A stretch of DNA of 64,000 nucleotides from Erythrocercus mccallii (Eukaryota; Chordata; Aves; Passeriformes; Dicruridae): positions 62,001-126,000 of the forward strand of contig VZRG01000749.1 of assembly GCA_013397435.1 (NCBI GenBank). Reading direction: 5' to 3'. This document shows positions 37,456 through 50,985 of the stretch, in pieces. Position 1 is the first letter of the stretch. Every line of letters starts with the position of its first letter. Position numbers and translations under genes: made by a program. The notes beneath the pieces were generated by a model. The model was not told the DNA's origin. It saw nothing but the letters and a program-made list of their open reading frames with translations, and did not search any database.

Positions 37456-40092
37456 ATGTCTTCCTCCCACCATTAACCATGGAGAGCCCAGCTTGTGAAT
37501 GGAGCAGGCAGTGTTGGATTTTTCTGCTTGGTTCTGAAGCATTTATATCCTTGGTTACCCTCTAAATGGGTTTCTTCCTTTCTTTTGCAGTTGGGATTAA
37601 ACCAAATGAAAGAAACAACTCTCTAACTTTGAAAAATTGAAGAATAGGTTAGATTTTGAAAAATGAATCCTTTGCATTTTTTAATAGGCCTCTTTTTATT
37701 CAAGTTTAATGAAGGCAAAAGAAAAAGTTCTGAAAAATGCAGCCAACCATGACAAAATGTATAAAGCTCTAGAGAAGCCATGCCTGCATATTGGAATACA
37801 ACTGTGTAGCAGTATATAAAAAAGCAGGAGGAAAGAAGGCCATTATATCACTATTGACAGGTCAGAGAGACACACAGAACAGGTTTAACTCCTTCAGAGC
37901 AGATGCTGAGGTTTTAAAGCCGTATCTTTAGCTAATTTAAATTTTTCTTGCTGTTACTCTCGCTCCACTTCTACCAGACAGCACAGATGTGTTGCCAGGT
38001 TTGGGTGCATTTGGCTGCTTCTGCCAGCACTGCTCACACTTGCTGCTGCTGCTGAGGGTATCCTGCTGGGCAGGATGAGTGGAAAAGGTATTTGCAGCTC
38101 TGGGCTCTGCAAGAGGCAATGTTGAGAGTTGGGGTTCCTCCTCCCTCCTACCTCTGTCATGCTATGCAGAAAGGTCTGCTTTCCAGCTTCTGGGCATGCT
38201 TTTGCTGACCTGAGTTTTGTCTGGTCAGAAAAAGTTGGCATGGTAATACCTGGCTCTGAAACTTGTAACTCTCCCTGAGGTGACAGAAGCGTGCTGGGCA
38301 TGCGACCACTTGCATGAAGATGTTCGAATTCCGCTTCTGTTTTGTTGAAATCTAGTATTAAACCCAAGGCTGCATGAGATGAGCTTGGTCTCTCCTAAAT
38401 TGAGGTGCTCAATTCACAGATTGTTGCGTCCTGCTGCGCCAAACATCTGTGCAGATATGTGATACGTATGAAAAGTCCCTGGTGTATGTACTTCAAAAAC
38501 AATTTGTGTCCTAAACAGAGAGACAGTCAGTCAACTTCCCAGACAGCTTGTGCTGCTGCTCACATGGTGAGCAGTGTAAGGTTTTTAACAGAACACTTGA
38601 GTGTGTGCTTTGTTTTAAAACCACAGCCTGCTCTGAAGACCCCTTGGCCACATGGGCTGGGGTGGGTTTGCTGACACATTCTTCTTTCCTGTATGTACCC
38701 TCTTTCCCCATGTGGAAATTTTTCACATGGGGTGGGTCTTGGGGTGATGTGACATTTGCACAGATTTCTGGCTCTGCATCCCATCCCATCCTTGCAAAAA
38801 ACCCTTTGGCATGGTGCATATACTGTGCATTGCTTGAGGGGCACAAGCAAGAGTGTCACTCTGTTCTGCTAGCTGCAGGGATGCCCCCTGCACATGTGGG
38901 ACACGTTTAGCACTCTGGGGGGGCTTCCCAAGCACATGGCCCTCCCCAGAGGCAGGATGCAGCGGTGAAGCAGCCAGAGGGGTTCCTGGGCGGCCTGCAT
39001 GAACACGTCTCAGTTTAATGCTCATTGGCATTAAGTCCTTTGAACCCGCGGTCTGGACATGGATTTCTGCCTTGGCACTTGTTAGACACCTTTTATATAG
39101 AGGCTTAAGTGTCCCTTTACAACACACACTTTGGAACTTTTGCCTGGCTCATGTTGGGCTCCCCTTGTGACTAGGACCTGCATATTTGCTTAAAGTCTTA
39201 TATGAAAAGTTATCTTCATAAGGAAATGTAGGATTTCCTCTATTCCTGAGTGCATTTCTCACCAAGTAACAGCATTGTTTGTCCATCTTATGCTCCATTT
39301 CCCACCATGATCTTATCAAGTTTCAAGTGGGAGGGAAAGGAAGCAGTCAAATGCAGCAGCATAATGATACAACCAATACAACCCTGGAGCAACACAAGCT
39401 CATTTTGAAAAAAATATTGTGACTCCTGGCAGGAGTTTGACTATTGATAGCATTGTATAACAAGCTGCAAGTTGGAGACTTCTAAACATGGCTTTGCTTC
39501 CAAAGGGATTCCTCTTGTTCACATGCCCTGAATGCTCATCACTGTGTTGTGCTACTTGTACGGACATCATGGAAATTGTGGCTTATGCCTTTACCAGAAT
39601 TTTGTTTCAGCACGAAAACAGAGCTACAAGGGGTGAACAATAATCATAGGGTGACTGGGTTGTTCCATCTGCAGGATGGATTATTAAATCATAGCTCTGG
39701 GGCACTTCTGTTTTGCTCTGTGAGAGATTCTTGAACCAGTGCTTTGAGGCTTTCTGGGGTAAAAAATAGGAAGAGCAAAATTTTCCAGGTATTTATTGTC
39801 TAAATAAAAGGAAATGAGCAAACAGAAAATGAAAGCTGATTTTCAAACTTAAAAAAAACCCAACAAAATTTTGCTTCAAACTGTTTAAAAATATTTTAAA
39901 CTCAGAGGGTTCTAGTTCCAGCCCTCTTTATTGAAGTCAGTTTCCATAGAAGCCCCTTAAGATATCATTGCAGAAGGTATAGTTTTGCCAATGATATTTT
40001 TGGTAGGAGACATCATACTAGTTGTGGATATTACCTTTAGAGGATATACCTCTCTGCATATAGTTTTGATGCTATTACTGAGCTCATGATAC

Positions 40093-40110
40093 ATGTATGT
40101 ATGTATGTAT
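40093..40110. repeat. (ATGT)4 microsatellite
   Basis: Four and a half perfect ATGT units. Confidence 0.9.
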
Positions 40111-41076
40111 TTTGTATTCTTGTTCATTCTAAAGATATAAATCAATGGTGTTACAATTTCCTGCCACATTTGAATTATTTGTATGAGATGCAGGTACTTC
40201 TTTTGCTGCTAACTGCTGTCCTTTCAGGGTAGACATTATGAAAATATTTTTTTATTAATATAACACTTTATTTTGGCTTACCTAACACCTAAGACAAACT
40301 AATGGCAATCTGTTTTGCTGGAGATGCTAGCTTATGGCCCTAAGATATAAATTTCAATTTATACTTAGCCAGTTGGAAAATATAATCTTTCTCTGAGAAG
40401 CAAAATAATTTATTTTTCTATTAAGCTAGGAGATTTTTGGACATAGGACTGGTTTTCAGTACTCTCTCTATATATGTCCCTACTAGTGAATAAAAGAGAG
40501 TCAAGACTGATTTTTGTGTGGGAGGCCAAGGGGAACAAACAGGTTCATGTCCATTCTGTTCCCTCCAGAGCAGACTGCCTGCATCTACACTTAACAGCAC
40601 TTGGCCCTGGCTCTCCCCTGGGTCCCACATAAAACTATGATTATTATTTTTACTGTATTTTTCCAGTTTCACTTGTCTAAAGGAAAATGAGTTAAGTCTT
40701 GCAGCCCACCACAGCAGTGGGTTTTCCCCATGATCCTGGTGGTGTGTTTTGCTGCTATTTAGCACAAGGACATGTGAGGTTGCAAAGCCATGCAGGATAG
40801 TTCTGGAGAAATGGTGGTGCAGAGGGAGCCAGACACGGTGCTCTCTTCTCAAATCAGTCACTCTAATAGTCACACTGGGGAGAAGTCCTGCAATGAACCA
40901 TCGCAGCACACGTGTCCAAACCCTGCTTTGCAGACAGCTGGTGGGGAAGGTTCAGGGCAAAGCAAGAAATTACCTGAGTGAAGCAGTGCTTGATGATCAG
41001 GCGCTTAGTGCTGGGCTCTTCCCCCCGCGTCCCTTACTTGGGACATAGATATATTCTATGTGACAAGCACTTTCTC

Positions 41077-41104
41077 TAGGGAGCTTTTAGTAGGGAGCTT
41101 TTAG
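41077..41104. repeat. Two-copy 14-bp tandem repeat
   Basis: TAGGGAGCTTTTAG occurs twice head to tail and is followed by a partial third unit (TAGGAG). The two copies are perfect, so the duplication is recent. Confidence 0.9.
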
Positions 41105-42047
41105 TAGGAGTGAAGGCTGGGGAGGGTTGGAGGGCTGCAATTTTCCCCTCCCCAGCAGCACCACTGCTTGTTGCAGTCTGCTGCCCTGCCCATGCTATGT
41201 GATCTGTGGCACAGACAATTGCTTTGAGGATGGCAGCTCAGGCATAGCTGGCTAGGAGTGAAAGAAGCCACCCATGTCAGAGCCTGGCAAGACTACCTCA
41301 ATGGGTTTTTCTGTCCAGCTTCTAGGAGTCACAGGTTGCACCTTCTTACCTCAGTGGTCTCTAGGTGAGCCTGCCTTGGAGAAAGGCTGTGCTGACCTTT
41401 CTTACCTACAGGCTGGGGAGAGAGAAGGACATACCTAGGACTGCCCAGGCAGGAGAACCATGTGTCAGCATCAGGATGCATCTACAAGCTCTGGGCTTGC
41501 TGTGGGAGTTGGGTTAAAATCTTCTAGATACCATTTTCCACTGCTGGTCAAACAAATGCCGGAAAACACAGCAAAGATTAGGATGCAATGTGGCTGAATG
41601 CTGTTGGTGGAATAACAGAGCTGTATATAGAAAACAGTTATTTTTGCAGATATTGTGGCTTCTGTTTTGTCTCCATCATCTGAGAATGCAGCTCCTGGCA
41701 TTCCAATAAAACTATGGAGTTAATTTTAATTACTGACAACTGCAGCTTGGGTTGCTATGGAAACACTAAGAACTGCTACTTCTACAAGTTCAGTCTGTAA
41801 CTTGCTGTCTGGAAAAATCATATGGGGTCTGATTCCTCTCTTCTGTCTATCAGTAGCAAAAAAAGTAGCATGGCCACAGTATCAGCCCAATTTAAACAAT
41901 GCACAATCAGTTTAGGCAAGTATAAAACCCTAAACTTTTTTCTAATAGGTGCCATTTCTCTGTGGTTCTAAAATAAAATTAGTGTGTTCCTAGTTTCCTA
42001 ATGACTTGAAAAACAGTCCCCAGTCAGTTGATGAAGGAAACTAGAGC

Positions 42048-42165
42048 ACAAAATCATTGATATTAGAGTTGAAAAACAGCTATTAGGTCACACGGTCTCA
42101 ATACAAAATTGTTCCTATGCTATTTTTTCCTACTACTTTTCACTGTCTAATTAAAAACGCAGCTG
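42048..42165 (-). mobile_element. Ancient CR1/L3-like LINE 3' remnant
   Basis: The plus strand reads AATCATTGATATTAGAGTTG...TATTAGGTCAC...AATACAAAATTGTTCCTATGC...GTCTAATTAAAAA. The order and spacing resemble the complement of old amniote CR1/L3-type 3' ends (a tail, then a 'ctagtcca'-like block, then a 'ttgttccctacag'-like block). Similarity is by recollection of that repeat type and is weak base by base. It is the oldest-looking repeat in the window. Confidence 0.4.
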
Positions 42166-45100
42166 CATTTGTAATAAAACCTCCTTCAGCTTTAGTTTCA
42201 GGGCCAGAATATTATACCTAAATCACGAGTTACTGGACAAAGAAGGTTATTTCCAGCCTGAGATTTTCACTTTGCTGCTGTTTTCTTAGCCCGAAGTTTC
42301 TCATTTTTACTCCCTGCCTTTTTCCTGGGAGTAACTTTGAAAAGTCAGAATCTGTATACTTTGTCTTCGTAAAAATTACAGAAAAAGTTTGTTTATTTTT
42401 TTTGCATCTAGTTCACTAAAAATATAGTGTGTTGATCTGAGGTCGGGAGTCAGTGCTATAACTTATTGAAATTAGTGGAGTTAAACCCATTAGCTCCTGG
42501 GATTCCTTTCTCTCTAGATATGCTTTACATTATAAATTATGCAAAGTATCTCAGTTGCTGCAAGTCCTAGAGGAGTTGGACTCTCCTCGCATGACTCAAA
42601 GATCTCTCAAATACCCTTTGCAGAACAGGTTTGTTAAAAGCAAATACTGATGTACTTTTACAAAAAGAATACTGAGTGGGATTAGAGATGTGCCTTCAGC
42701 TTCCTCACAGTAAATACGTTACAGATTTCTATGGTGCTTATAATTTTTTATTTCTGCTCTATAGTACTTGAACACAATTCCCACTGTTTTCAGCTAGTTG
42801 TCCCATTTTGATGGCAAGAACACACTGTCCCCTTTGGGGAGACACCCATCCCTTTCCCAGAGGCTGCCGCAGCTACAGTATTACGCTGACCAGCTGCTTC
42901 CCTGTCCAGTGTCTCCAATCCCCCCAAACCACACTCAGCTCTGAGCACCTGTCTAAACCCTGTGTCCACCTTCATCTTGTGGACCTCCTCCTAAACCATC
43001 CATCTCAGGAGTTCAATTGCCTCAGACTCTATGGGACAAAGGGAGAGCAGACTTGGACCTTGGGAGCCTGAGCTGCCCTACAGAAAGGCTTTCCTCTCTG
43101 TTGGCTTTGTAGGGAGCTTGGGCTAGTGAATCTCAGGACTCACTGTTAAACTGTTTGGACTCACCCAGGGCATTTTGACCAAAATGGCACAGTGATCCCT
43201 CCTAAGAGCAGCTCAGACAGTAGGTCTGACCAGGCCTGGATTCTCAGGGGACAGCCTCAGGCAGCATCACTGGCTTCCATGGGGAACAGGACACATGTTC
43301 CCACAGCTTCACCCCAGCAATGCCAACTTGCTGCTACCCTTTTCTTCATCACACACAGGACTTCCTGGATTTCAATGCTCCAACCTTGCCCCTCCAAAAA
43401 GTCATAAAACCATGTGCCACCAATCCTGAGTAAGGTACCTAAAAATTATGAGGAACTGAACTTATCCTAAAAGTCTTCTTCATTCTCTGAGTTTGTTCCA
43501 GCTAACTGTTTTGTTTTAAAAATTGGAGGATGTATAACTAATGCTCTAGACAGAAGCTTTGGAAGTCTCTGAAGCAGCAGTGAAGTGGCCTGGGTTTGAG
43601 TACAGGGAAAGTCAGACACAGGATTTCAGTGGATATCTTAAATAAGAGAGAATCATTCCTCTTATGTTTTACAGTATGTACTGCTTTGAACTGGAGATTT
43701 AGGAGAATGCAAGAAGGTTATTTAATGCTCAGCTCTATCTAGAACTTTCCTCCAGTTTGTCAAACTAGAACAGAAAGTTTTAATAAATGAAAATAGTGGG
43801 TCTGACACATCTCTACTGCTATACTTGGAGAATGGATAAAGAACACAGACTGTGTGGCAGCTTTTGTGGAAAACGTTCAAATGGCTGACAACTCACATAT
43901 GAGCTGATGAATGACTCAAAAAAGAGCTTAGCTCTCAATCTTGCTGTTGGCACCCACAAGGAATCTGATTCCAGACACATGTCCTTTTGTGGTTAGGAAA
44001 TCCATAGCTTTCCCCTGTGCCCAGTTGTTGGGAGATCACAAGACAGAGGATGTGAGTGCACCCCCTTGCTGAGCCATGTCTGGCTTTCAAGGGAAGCTGC
44101 CAAGGGCACGAGGGAGCCAGATACAATCTATTGGTCCTTCTTCAGCAGTTTCTGTGGCCAGGATGGCTGTGCCCCACCTCTGACAAGTCAAGTGCTCTCT
44201 TTTCTCTTGTGTTTGGGCTTGTGAATACCCCTATAGGTAATATGTCGTATGTGGTTTGAGACAAACCACATTGTTGACTACTCCTAGACTTTCTTTGGTA
44301 AATTTACATCGTCCTTTCATGCTGGGGAATCAAAAGCCACCATGAATGCAGTTAGTATGTCACTTCTACACTTTGGGGGTTTTGGTGGGAGGTGATGGAG
44401 GCAAACTTCCACCTGTAGGATGTGATTAACTATTTTCCACTCTAATGAGCCATTCATTTGTTCCTTTCCTTCAGTTTTGCTATTTTCTAGACCCCTGTAC
44501 AAACTGTTTGTTCAAGACCTGTTTAAAGTGAAGATACCACACTGGTTTTGTCTGAATGCTTTTTGTACAGATACCGCTTTCACATAGTCTGGGTTGTCTC
44601 TTGATAAGATTCCCTATGTCATCTTGAGGCAGGGCAATTTTTCAAATGATCACAAAGATGGTAAGATGCAGCCCAAATTTTTTAATACTTCCATTGAAAA
44701 GATATGCACTGGAGATTCATAATAAAATACTAATTAATACATGGTTTTAGTTAAACAAGGACTTTCATTGCAAAATCCTTAAAGTGAAAAAGTTAAAAAT
44801 GTTCCATTAAGGGAAGAGGCTGACTGTAAGATTACTCAGTTGCTTTGTTTTCAAGTGAAATTCAATCCTGACTTCTAAAAGTGAAGCAGGAAAAAATCCG
44901 CAGCAATTTCCCAGTATGGTTGTGAAACAAAAGGAGATAAAATCATGGCTTTTGAAATTGTGGAGGATTTTTCTGAGGAAGATTTTGAGACAGTCTTAGA
45001 ATAAGTAACAGCTGTCTACAAAAAAGGCATGCGATGCACGCACGACAGGAATAGGTCATGAACTGCATTGAATTTTGCCACATAACCACACTGCAGGGCA

Positions 45101-45872
45101 GCTACAGCAGCGAGGAAAGAGTGTGTGGGATAAGCTCTGTGATGCTGTAGGAAGTCTTTGGCCTCTTGTTCTCCAAGATGAGCTCTGCATTTGGGCTACG
45201 TACCTCTGAGGTGCAAGGGGTCAAGAACATTAGCAGGGACATAAGAGGGAAAAGGGGCCACTGTGAAGGAGCATCAGCTGCTGCTTGGGGCAATTTTGGG
45301 TGTGCTGCTTCTGGCGAGGTCCAGAATCAAGAGCTTCAGATGGAGAAGTTTCACTTTCCCATCTTGGCAATGAGTGAGGCTAGAGGGTCCTCCTGTGCAG
45401 TGGAGGGCTTGCCCAGAGGTTTGGGGACCAGTGGAAAATATAGCACAGATTTAGACCCACCTGAGCAGGAGGAGGATTTATGCCCACCGTGACAGCCATA
45501 CTGGGGGACATGTTGCTGAAGAAACCATGACAGTGATGTGAGCTGCCTTGCCTGGTTTCCAGGTGCTGGTGTGCTCAGCAGCAGCTGAGCAGTTTCCAGA
45601 AGGTCAACCTGCCTCTGCTTTGATGCGCAGGGCTTGGTATGTCCTCCCCAAATATGCTCAGCAGCCAGTTATGGCTTTTGGGGGGATCTAAAATGCACTT
45701 AAATGAGATATATGAGTGGCCTTCTCTGCCATGGGTTAGTGGGCACCAGAAGGAGCAGAGCAGCCCTGGAAAATTTCCTTGCTTTTTTGCAAGCTTGTTT
45801 TATTGATGCACTACATGATGAGAGTCTAGTTGCTGTAGTAATTGGTTTTATTTGGTGCATTTATCCAACATG
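42166..45872. other. Unique noncoding sequence
   Basis: No gene, RNA or repeat recognised. Longest open frame 108 codons (45166-45492 plus), without motifs. Confidence 0.5.
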
Positions 45873-46126
45873 CACTAAAAAATAGACACAGAGCAGTTGG
45901 GAAAATGTTCCCATGTCTCCTTCCTACCTGGAGTAGGTCTCCTCCAGGGACATGCCAGCAGAACTTCCACCTCCTCTCTGGGGCGTCTCCCCTGTCATAC
46001 ACTAAAAAATAGACACAGAGCAGTTGGGAAAATGTTCCCATGTCTCCTTCCTACCTGGAGTAGGTCTCCTCCAGGGACATGCCAGCAGAACTTCCACCTC
46101 CTCTCTGTGGCCTCTCCCATGTACCA
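45873..46126. repeat. 127-bp tandem duplication, two copies
   Basis: Unit 1 (45873-45999) and unit 2 (46000-46126) start CACTAAAAAATAGACACAG. By direct comparison the first 108 bases of each (45873-45980 and 46000-46107) are identical; the last 19 differ at a handful of positions. The perfect core means a recent duplication, or ongoing conversion or unequal exchange, typical of a minisatellite. Open frames cross it on both strands (45897-46259 plus, 45826-46041 minus), but the unit length is not a multiple of three and nothing suggests coding. Confidence 0.95.
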
Positions 46127-46532
46127 AGCTAAAGGCATGATCACAGTCGCTATCAGCAAAAGTCATGCTCTTGTTACACATCAGAAGCTCCCTCTCTTTG
46201 GGTCCTGTACTTGTGACTTCTCAGTGTGCATCACAGTACATTTTGTGCCCATGAGATGACTCATGCGATGGAACGTCATTTTTCTCAGTGTGTGATGGCA
46301 GTAACTGAATAATTTTAATGCCTCTGAATGCCAAATTTTTGAAACATGTTTCTGTTTTGTGTGTAGTAAACTCAATGAGAAGGCCGAAGCTGTTGTGTTT
46401 TTAGAATTCAACTTCAGTTGCTGACTGGCTTTTTCCTGATTTTTTTTCTTCTTCTCTGATTTCCTCCAGTAGTCTATAACACTTGAGATATATCTGAGTA
46501 ATGATTTCTTTGGTTATAGTCCTTCCTTGTGT

Positions 46533-46557
46533 TAAAATGCAATATTTTTGCATTTTA
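46533..46557. repeat. 10-bp perfect inverted repeat, 5-nt loop
   Basis: TAAAATGCAA, a 5-base spacer, then TTGCATTTTA. The stem is AT-rich and short. It would fold as RNA or DNA, but nothing links it to a known RNA or terminator. Confidence 0.75.
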
Positions 46558-49500
46558 GAAGGCATTCTAAAACCTAAATTGCTTTTCTTGGGTGAAATAT
46601 CTTCCTTTTTTTTCCCCCTTCAGTGTGTTTAATTTGGGGGCTATTCAATACAGTATTGTTCTTTTTTCCATGGTTTACATTTTGATCCAGGAATTTACAG
46701 AAGAAATTTCCTTTTTTCACAAGATTTTAGCATTGAATTCCATAGCAGTATATACTACTCAAAAATAAGTGTCAAGCAGCATGGAAGATGAACTGAAGTG
46801 AGAGTGAGACATAAGCAAAGCGTCTGTCATACTTAGCAGTTTTGAAACCTTCAGTCTCTCATTTCATATCTCTGAACTAATGAGAAACTCCAAAATTGAA
46901 TTAGTCCAAAGCAAATGCACTGACTTGGTGACTTTGATACGTCTTGAGTGGCCTTTTGGGAGAAGCAGAGCAGGCAAGTGGCAGTCTGAGGGGTATTTCA
47001 GCATTTACCCAGAACACCCAACTACTGATGCCCAGGCAAGGAACATGGTTCTGCCTATGCCTCCTATACAGCATATGGAAAGAAACAATATCCTCCAGGA
47101 GCTGACAAAAAATAGGGGCCGAGCTTCTACTGTGATATGTTCTCTCCTTTTAGCACAGAAAGGGCCAGAGGAGGGGAGGGAAGGAGCAGAGCTTGCAGGG
47201 CACAGGAACTCCAGCACCCAGGGTTGGTCTGGGCTTAGGTGTGGGTGCCTGTGACCCTGGAGAACAGGTGGAAACATGGGAGGCCTTGGACCTCCAGGGC
47301 ACGGCTTGGGCAGCCCTGTGGGCTCCTACCCTTGCTAATGCCATAGCTTGGAATGCTTTCCAGCTTTCAGGCTCTTCATGATCATCATTACTTTCTTCAG
47401 AGAGGCTTTCCTGAATGCTGCTGTGTTGCCTTGCACCTCAGCCTCTCAGCCAGGAGGAGATGGATCTCCCCAGGCCTGAGTCTGGGTTCAGTCTGATTTC
47501 CCATTGGTGGGGCAATCCCTTCATGGGCATCTGGCACTGCCTTAACTGACCCTGTATCTACCCTACAGCCAACCCTGCCCTTCCCTGGGCACTTTGTCCT
47601 TTTCCTTGAGGAATTCTGACTTACTGAGGTTTTGCTGACAGAGACTCTGTATGCTTGAGCTTATCCTTACTTACTTTTATTTCTATTTTATCCTTTTAGA
47701 GCACATACTCAAGTCGAATCCATTACTCCTATTCTGAATTCTGTTTGACTAAGACACATGGTTTTAGAGAGGACATCACAAAATGGAGAATTTGCACTCT
47801 CAGGTTTCATCACTCAGTATGAAATATATGTGCCTTCTTTCTTACTTTAAGGCATCTTCTCTTAACTTTGCGTTTCTAATGCCTATTAGGTTATTCTCTG
47901 CTTGTTGCTTCTTCCTCTTCTTTCCTTCCTGTCTTTCATGTTCCTTAATTTTTTTACTAAAATTTTCAACTGTTTTTTTTCTGGTTTTCACTTTTTGCTT
48001 GTAAGTGCAACCACAGATCAGCATCAAATAGTTGTAAGAATTCTAGTAACTGCTTTTATCTCTAGAGATTTTAAACTTTGTCAGAACATCCTGATAATAT
48101 ACTGATTGAAATTCCCCTCTGAAGTCTCAATTTAATACACACTGTTGTTTTCCCTGTAACTCTTTGCAGACAGACACTGATGTTTTTATTTAACCTCTTG
48201 AGAAGACACAAAATGGGAAACAAGCAAGTAACAAGCATTTCCAAATCCCAATGCTATAAATCTGTTTTGTTTCCCTTCTGTTTACAAAAGTGGCAAATTA
48301 TTTATTTTATTATCTGATATCACACCAATAACAAGAGGAGTCTGTTCCATGCAGTCCAATTATGAAAAATTGCCTGAGATAAAATGACTCATAGTGGGCC
48401 TGTTTTTCATGGCACTGTTTCATGGAAATATTTACCTGCCTGAAGTGAGGAGAATTTACACTTATGCTGGCAGCTGAAAATTTCCAATCAGAAAAAAAAA
48501 GAAATTGCCAGATAAAATGTTAGTCAGACACAGTTGTTTGGACTATTTTCTTGATGCATGAAGTCTAGCTGGACTCCAGATGTGGAATTTTTCTAATTTC
48601 AGCCAGTGGTAGGATTTAGGGCATTGAGATGGATTGGAGGGTTCTCTGAATTTCTTTCCAAACTGGTTTTCTGAAAAGCTTAGTACAAGTTTGACTACTC
48701 AAATGCCTTCTGTTCAGATGTGAGAATGTGAGGGGATTTGATTCTTCTGGGTTTGGTGTTTTAACTGGTTACTGGTAAATCAGCTAAAAGACTGCATCAT
48801 TCTCTGGATGTGTGTGAAGCGTTGGTGGAAGAGAAATGTTAGCAACCTATATCCATAATAAGATTAGAGTGTCAGTTATTTTATTTGGTTGTATTCACTT
48901 TCAAATGGCTGGATCCCCTCCTGTGCAGTGTCACAAAATGGAAGTATCTAGAAGAAGCAGAAATCAGACTACTTTGCCAGAAAGCGATGTAACAGAGGAT
49001 TACTTACTTTTTCTGTATTATCACAAAAAATCACTAATGTCTTGACCTCCATTAGAAGTGCACAGCCTGCTAAGGCTTCAGCCTTTTGGAACAGCTGATG
49101 AAATGCATCAATTCCGTTCATCAGGCTTTCATATCCAAGTGGAAATATTCTGAGTATATGTACATGGGCGTAGAGACAAGTATAGAGAGAGAATGACTCT
49201 GTTGGTCTGCAGCTGCTTCAGAACACTCTGTCCCATCCTAACCTCACTCCTGTGCCTCCCACAAACCATGGGGGCTGAATTTTCTGCACCATCCTGGCTG
49301 CTAATATGGGCACTGATGCTGCGCTGGCTGAGTGTCCTGTGTGGAGAGGGGAGGTGGTTTGAAGGACACAAAACCAGGAGCCTGCATCATCAGTGGGGGA
49401 CTGATCCATTGCTGGAAACAAAGAGCATTTCTCAGCTCAGCAGCATGTTAGTTAAGATTTAATGCTCAGAAGTGGAGGAAAAAAATTTTCTAAATATGTT

Positions 49501-50351
49501 TATGTGTCATGGGGGATAAGGCTGTCACTTTGGGTGCAGACCAAGTGTATGAGTTTTCTATTCACCTGAAAGGTGACACATGCAATTAGCCCTAAGGATT
49601 CCATACATAAGTTTCCACTCCCCAGCCCTGCCCAACAGCCTGGTAACAACTCCGCAGCCATTTCAGGTACTGGGAATGAAAACAGAGCAAGGACAGTGCA
49701 TTATTGGGGCTTTCAGTAACAAGCAGAGCAAATTTTGCTTGGCTTTTTTCTCTCCCCTTTGTCAGTTAGTATGTCCTTGGGAGAGAAAGTGCTTTATTTC
49801 CAGATCAAGTGGTTAAGATTAATGATTTATAGTAGAGGAACATGAAGATGGTTTACCAGGATGGGCTTCTGTTGAAATTATGGTGGTGGTAATCACATAT
49901 TCATGTTCATATATGTAATATTTTTGTGTGTTTTTGTCTGGATGTGTTGCTGGAAGTTTATATTAAGAATATCTTCTTTGAAATCAGAAAATAACCCTTT
50001 TCTGTCTCCTTTGCATCTTAGAGAACAGCAGTAGACACATTTCATCCTCCTGAAAAATTCATGCTTGTTCTGGGAATTTCTCTGGCCTCAAGGCAGCACA
50101 TTTAGAAATGTACTTTTAAAAGAAGAGCAAGAAAGATTTGCTGAGCCACCGCCAAGTCTTGCAGAGGTCCCTGCCCTGAGATGATCTTTTTCCCCCAGAT
50201 AAACCTCCATGAGCCTGAGCTCCCTGCTCCACTCAGACCAGCCCTTACTGTGTTGTGGTGCAGTGGGCTTTGCTGGAGAGGAAGCCTTCATGTGCGATGC
50301 AACCCAGTCAGGATGGTTTGCTATGTGCTGTGTTTTGCCACATACCATGGT

Positions 50352-50371
50352 AAAAAAAAAAAAAAAAAAAA
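50352..50371 (+). repeat. A20 homopolymer
   Basis: Twenty consecutive A follow CATACCATGGT. A retrocopy tail was considered, but the 250 bases before it show no recognisable transcript or repeat and no flanking duplication, so it is listed only as a homopolymer. Confidence 0.9.
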
Positions 50372-50985
50372 TAGAGTAAAGCAATTCTGCTCTGCAGAGT
50401 CCAATCCTGCTTTGAGGCAGACATGCAGATACAAGAAGGTCTCACAGACTGAGAGGATGAAAAGAAGAGCTGTTAATGAAAGAAAGAGAATGCAGCTAAC
50501 AGGATCATTATTGCCTGGAGCAGCTATAAATCAGTGGAGCGGTTAAAAAAACCAACAGTGCTGCAGCAGTGATGGAGTGCTTCCAGGGTGCCTCTGGGTC
50601 CAGAAGAAGGCCTGCAGGGTGTCCCAGGAGGATGCCCACCTCAGATGAACAGAGGGGTTCATATTCAGGACGAATATGATCCTACCAGAGTGAAGCAGCA
50701 GGGCTGACTGAGAGCTGACAGAGGTTGACATCCTCTCCTGTATGAAGTGCTCACAAAAAGGCTCACAAAGGCCGCAGACAAAGATGCTTTTCCTCTTTTT
50801 TTTTGGTTTATGAGACAATTTCTCTAAGAAAATTGCCCAGCTTCTGACCTTTCTGATGCTAGAAAAGCAGTCTGACCACTTCAGCCACCTGATGTTTTGT
50901 GATGGGCATGTGTGCTATCTCACATCAGTGTGGTCTTCAAAGGCAATGAGACCACACAGTTTCCTTGTCCATTGGTCTTTTCTTA

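Larger units (their letters stand above)
37456..42047. other. Unique noncoding sequence
   Basis: Contains two small tandem repeats (listed). A cluster of overlapping open frames on both strands at 37954-39127 (to 137 codons) and a 162-codon minus frame at 40421-40909 show no family motif. Isolated resemblance to a zinc-finger linker at 40859-40885 is discussed under findings. No promoter-like CpG island. Confidence 0.5.
46127..50985. other. Unique noncoding sequence
   Basis: No gene recognised; frames up to 124 codons (46880-47254 plus) have no motif. Includes a small hairpin and a 20-A run, listed separately. Confidence 0.5.

Noticed and set aside
37954..39127. Cluster of overlapping open frames up to 137 codons
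   Set aside because: They lie on both strands at once and share no homology I recognise; the cluster reflects a locally more G+C-rich stretch with fewer stops.
40421..40909. 162-codon open frame (minus)
   Set aside because: No recognisable domain and irregular composition, overlapped by equally open frames on the other strand, so treated as chance.
45826..46259. Open frames with internal repeats over the 127-bp duplication
   Set aside because: 127 is not a multiple of three, so the copies are read in different frames; no protein repeat is preserved.
50100..50371. Possible processed retrocopy ending in A20
   Set aside because: No recognisable mRNA or pseudogene body precedes the A-run and no flanking direct repeats were found.
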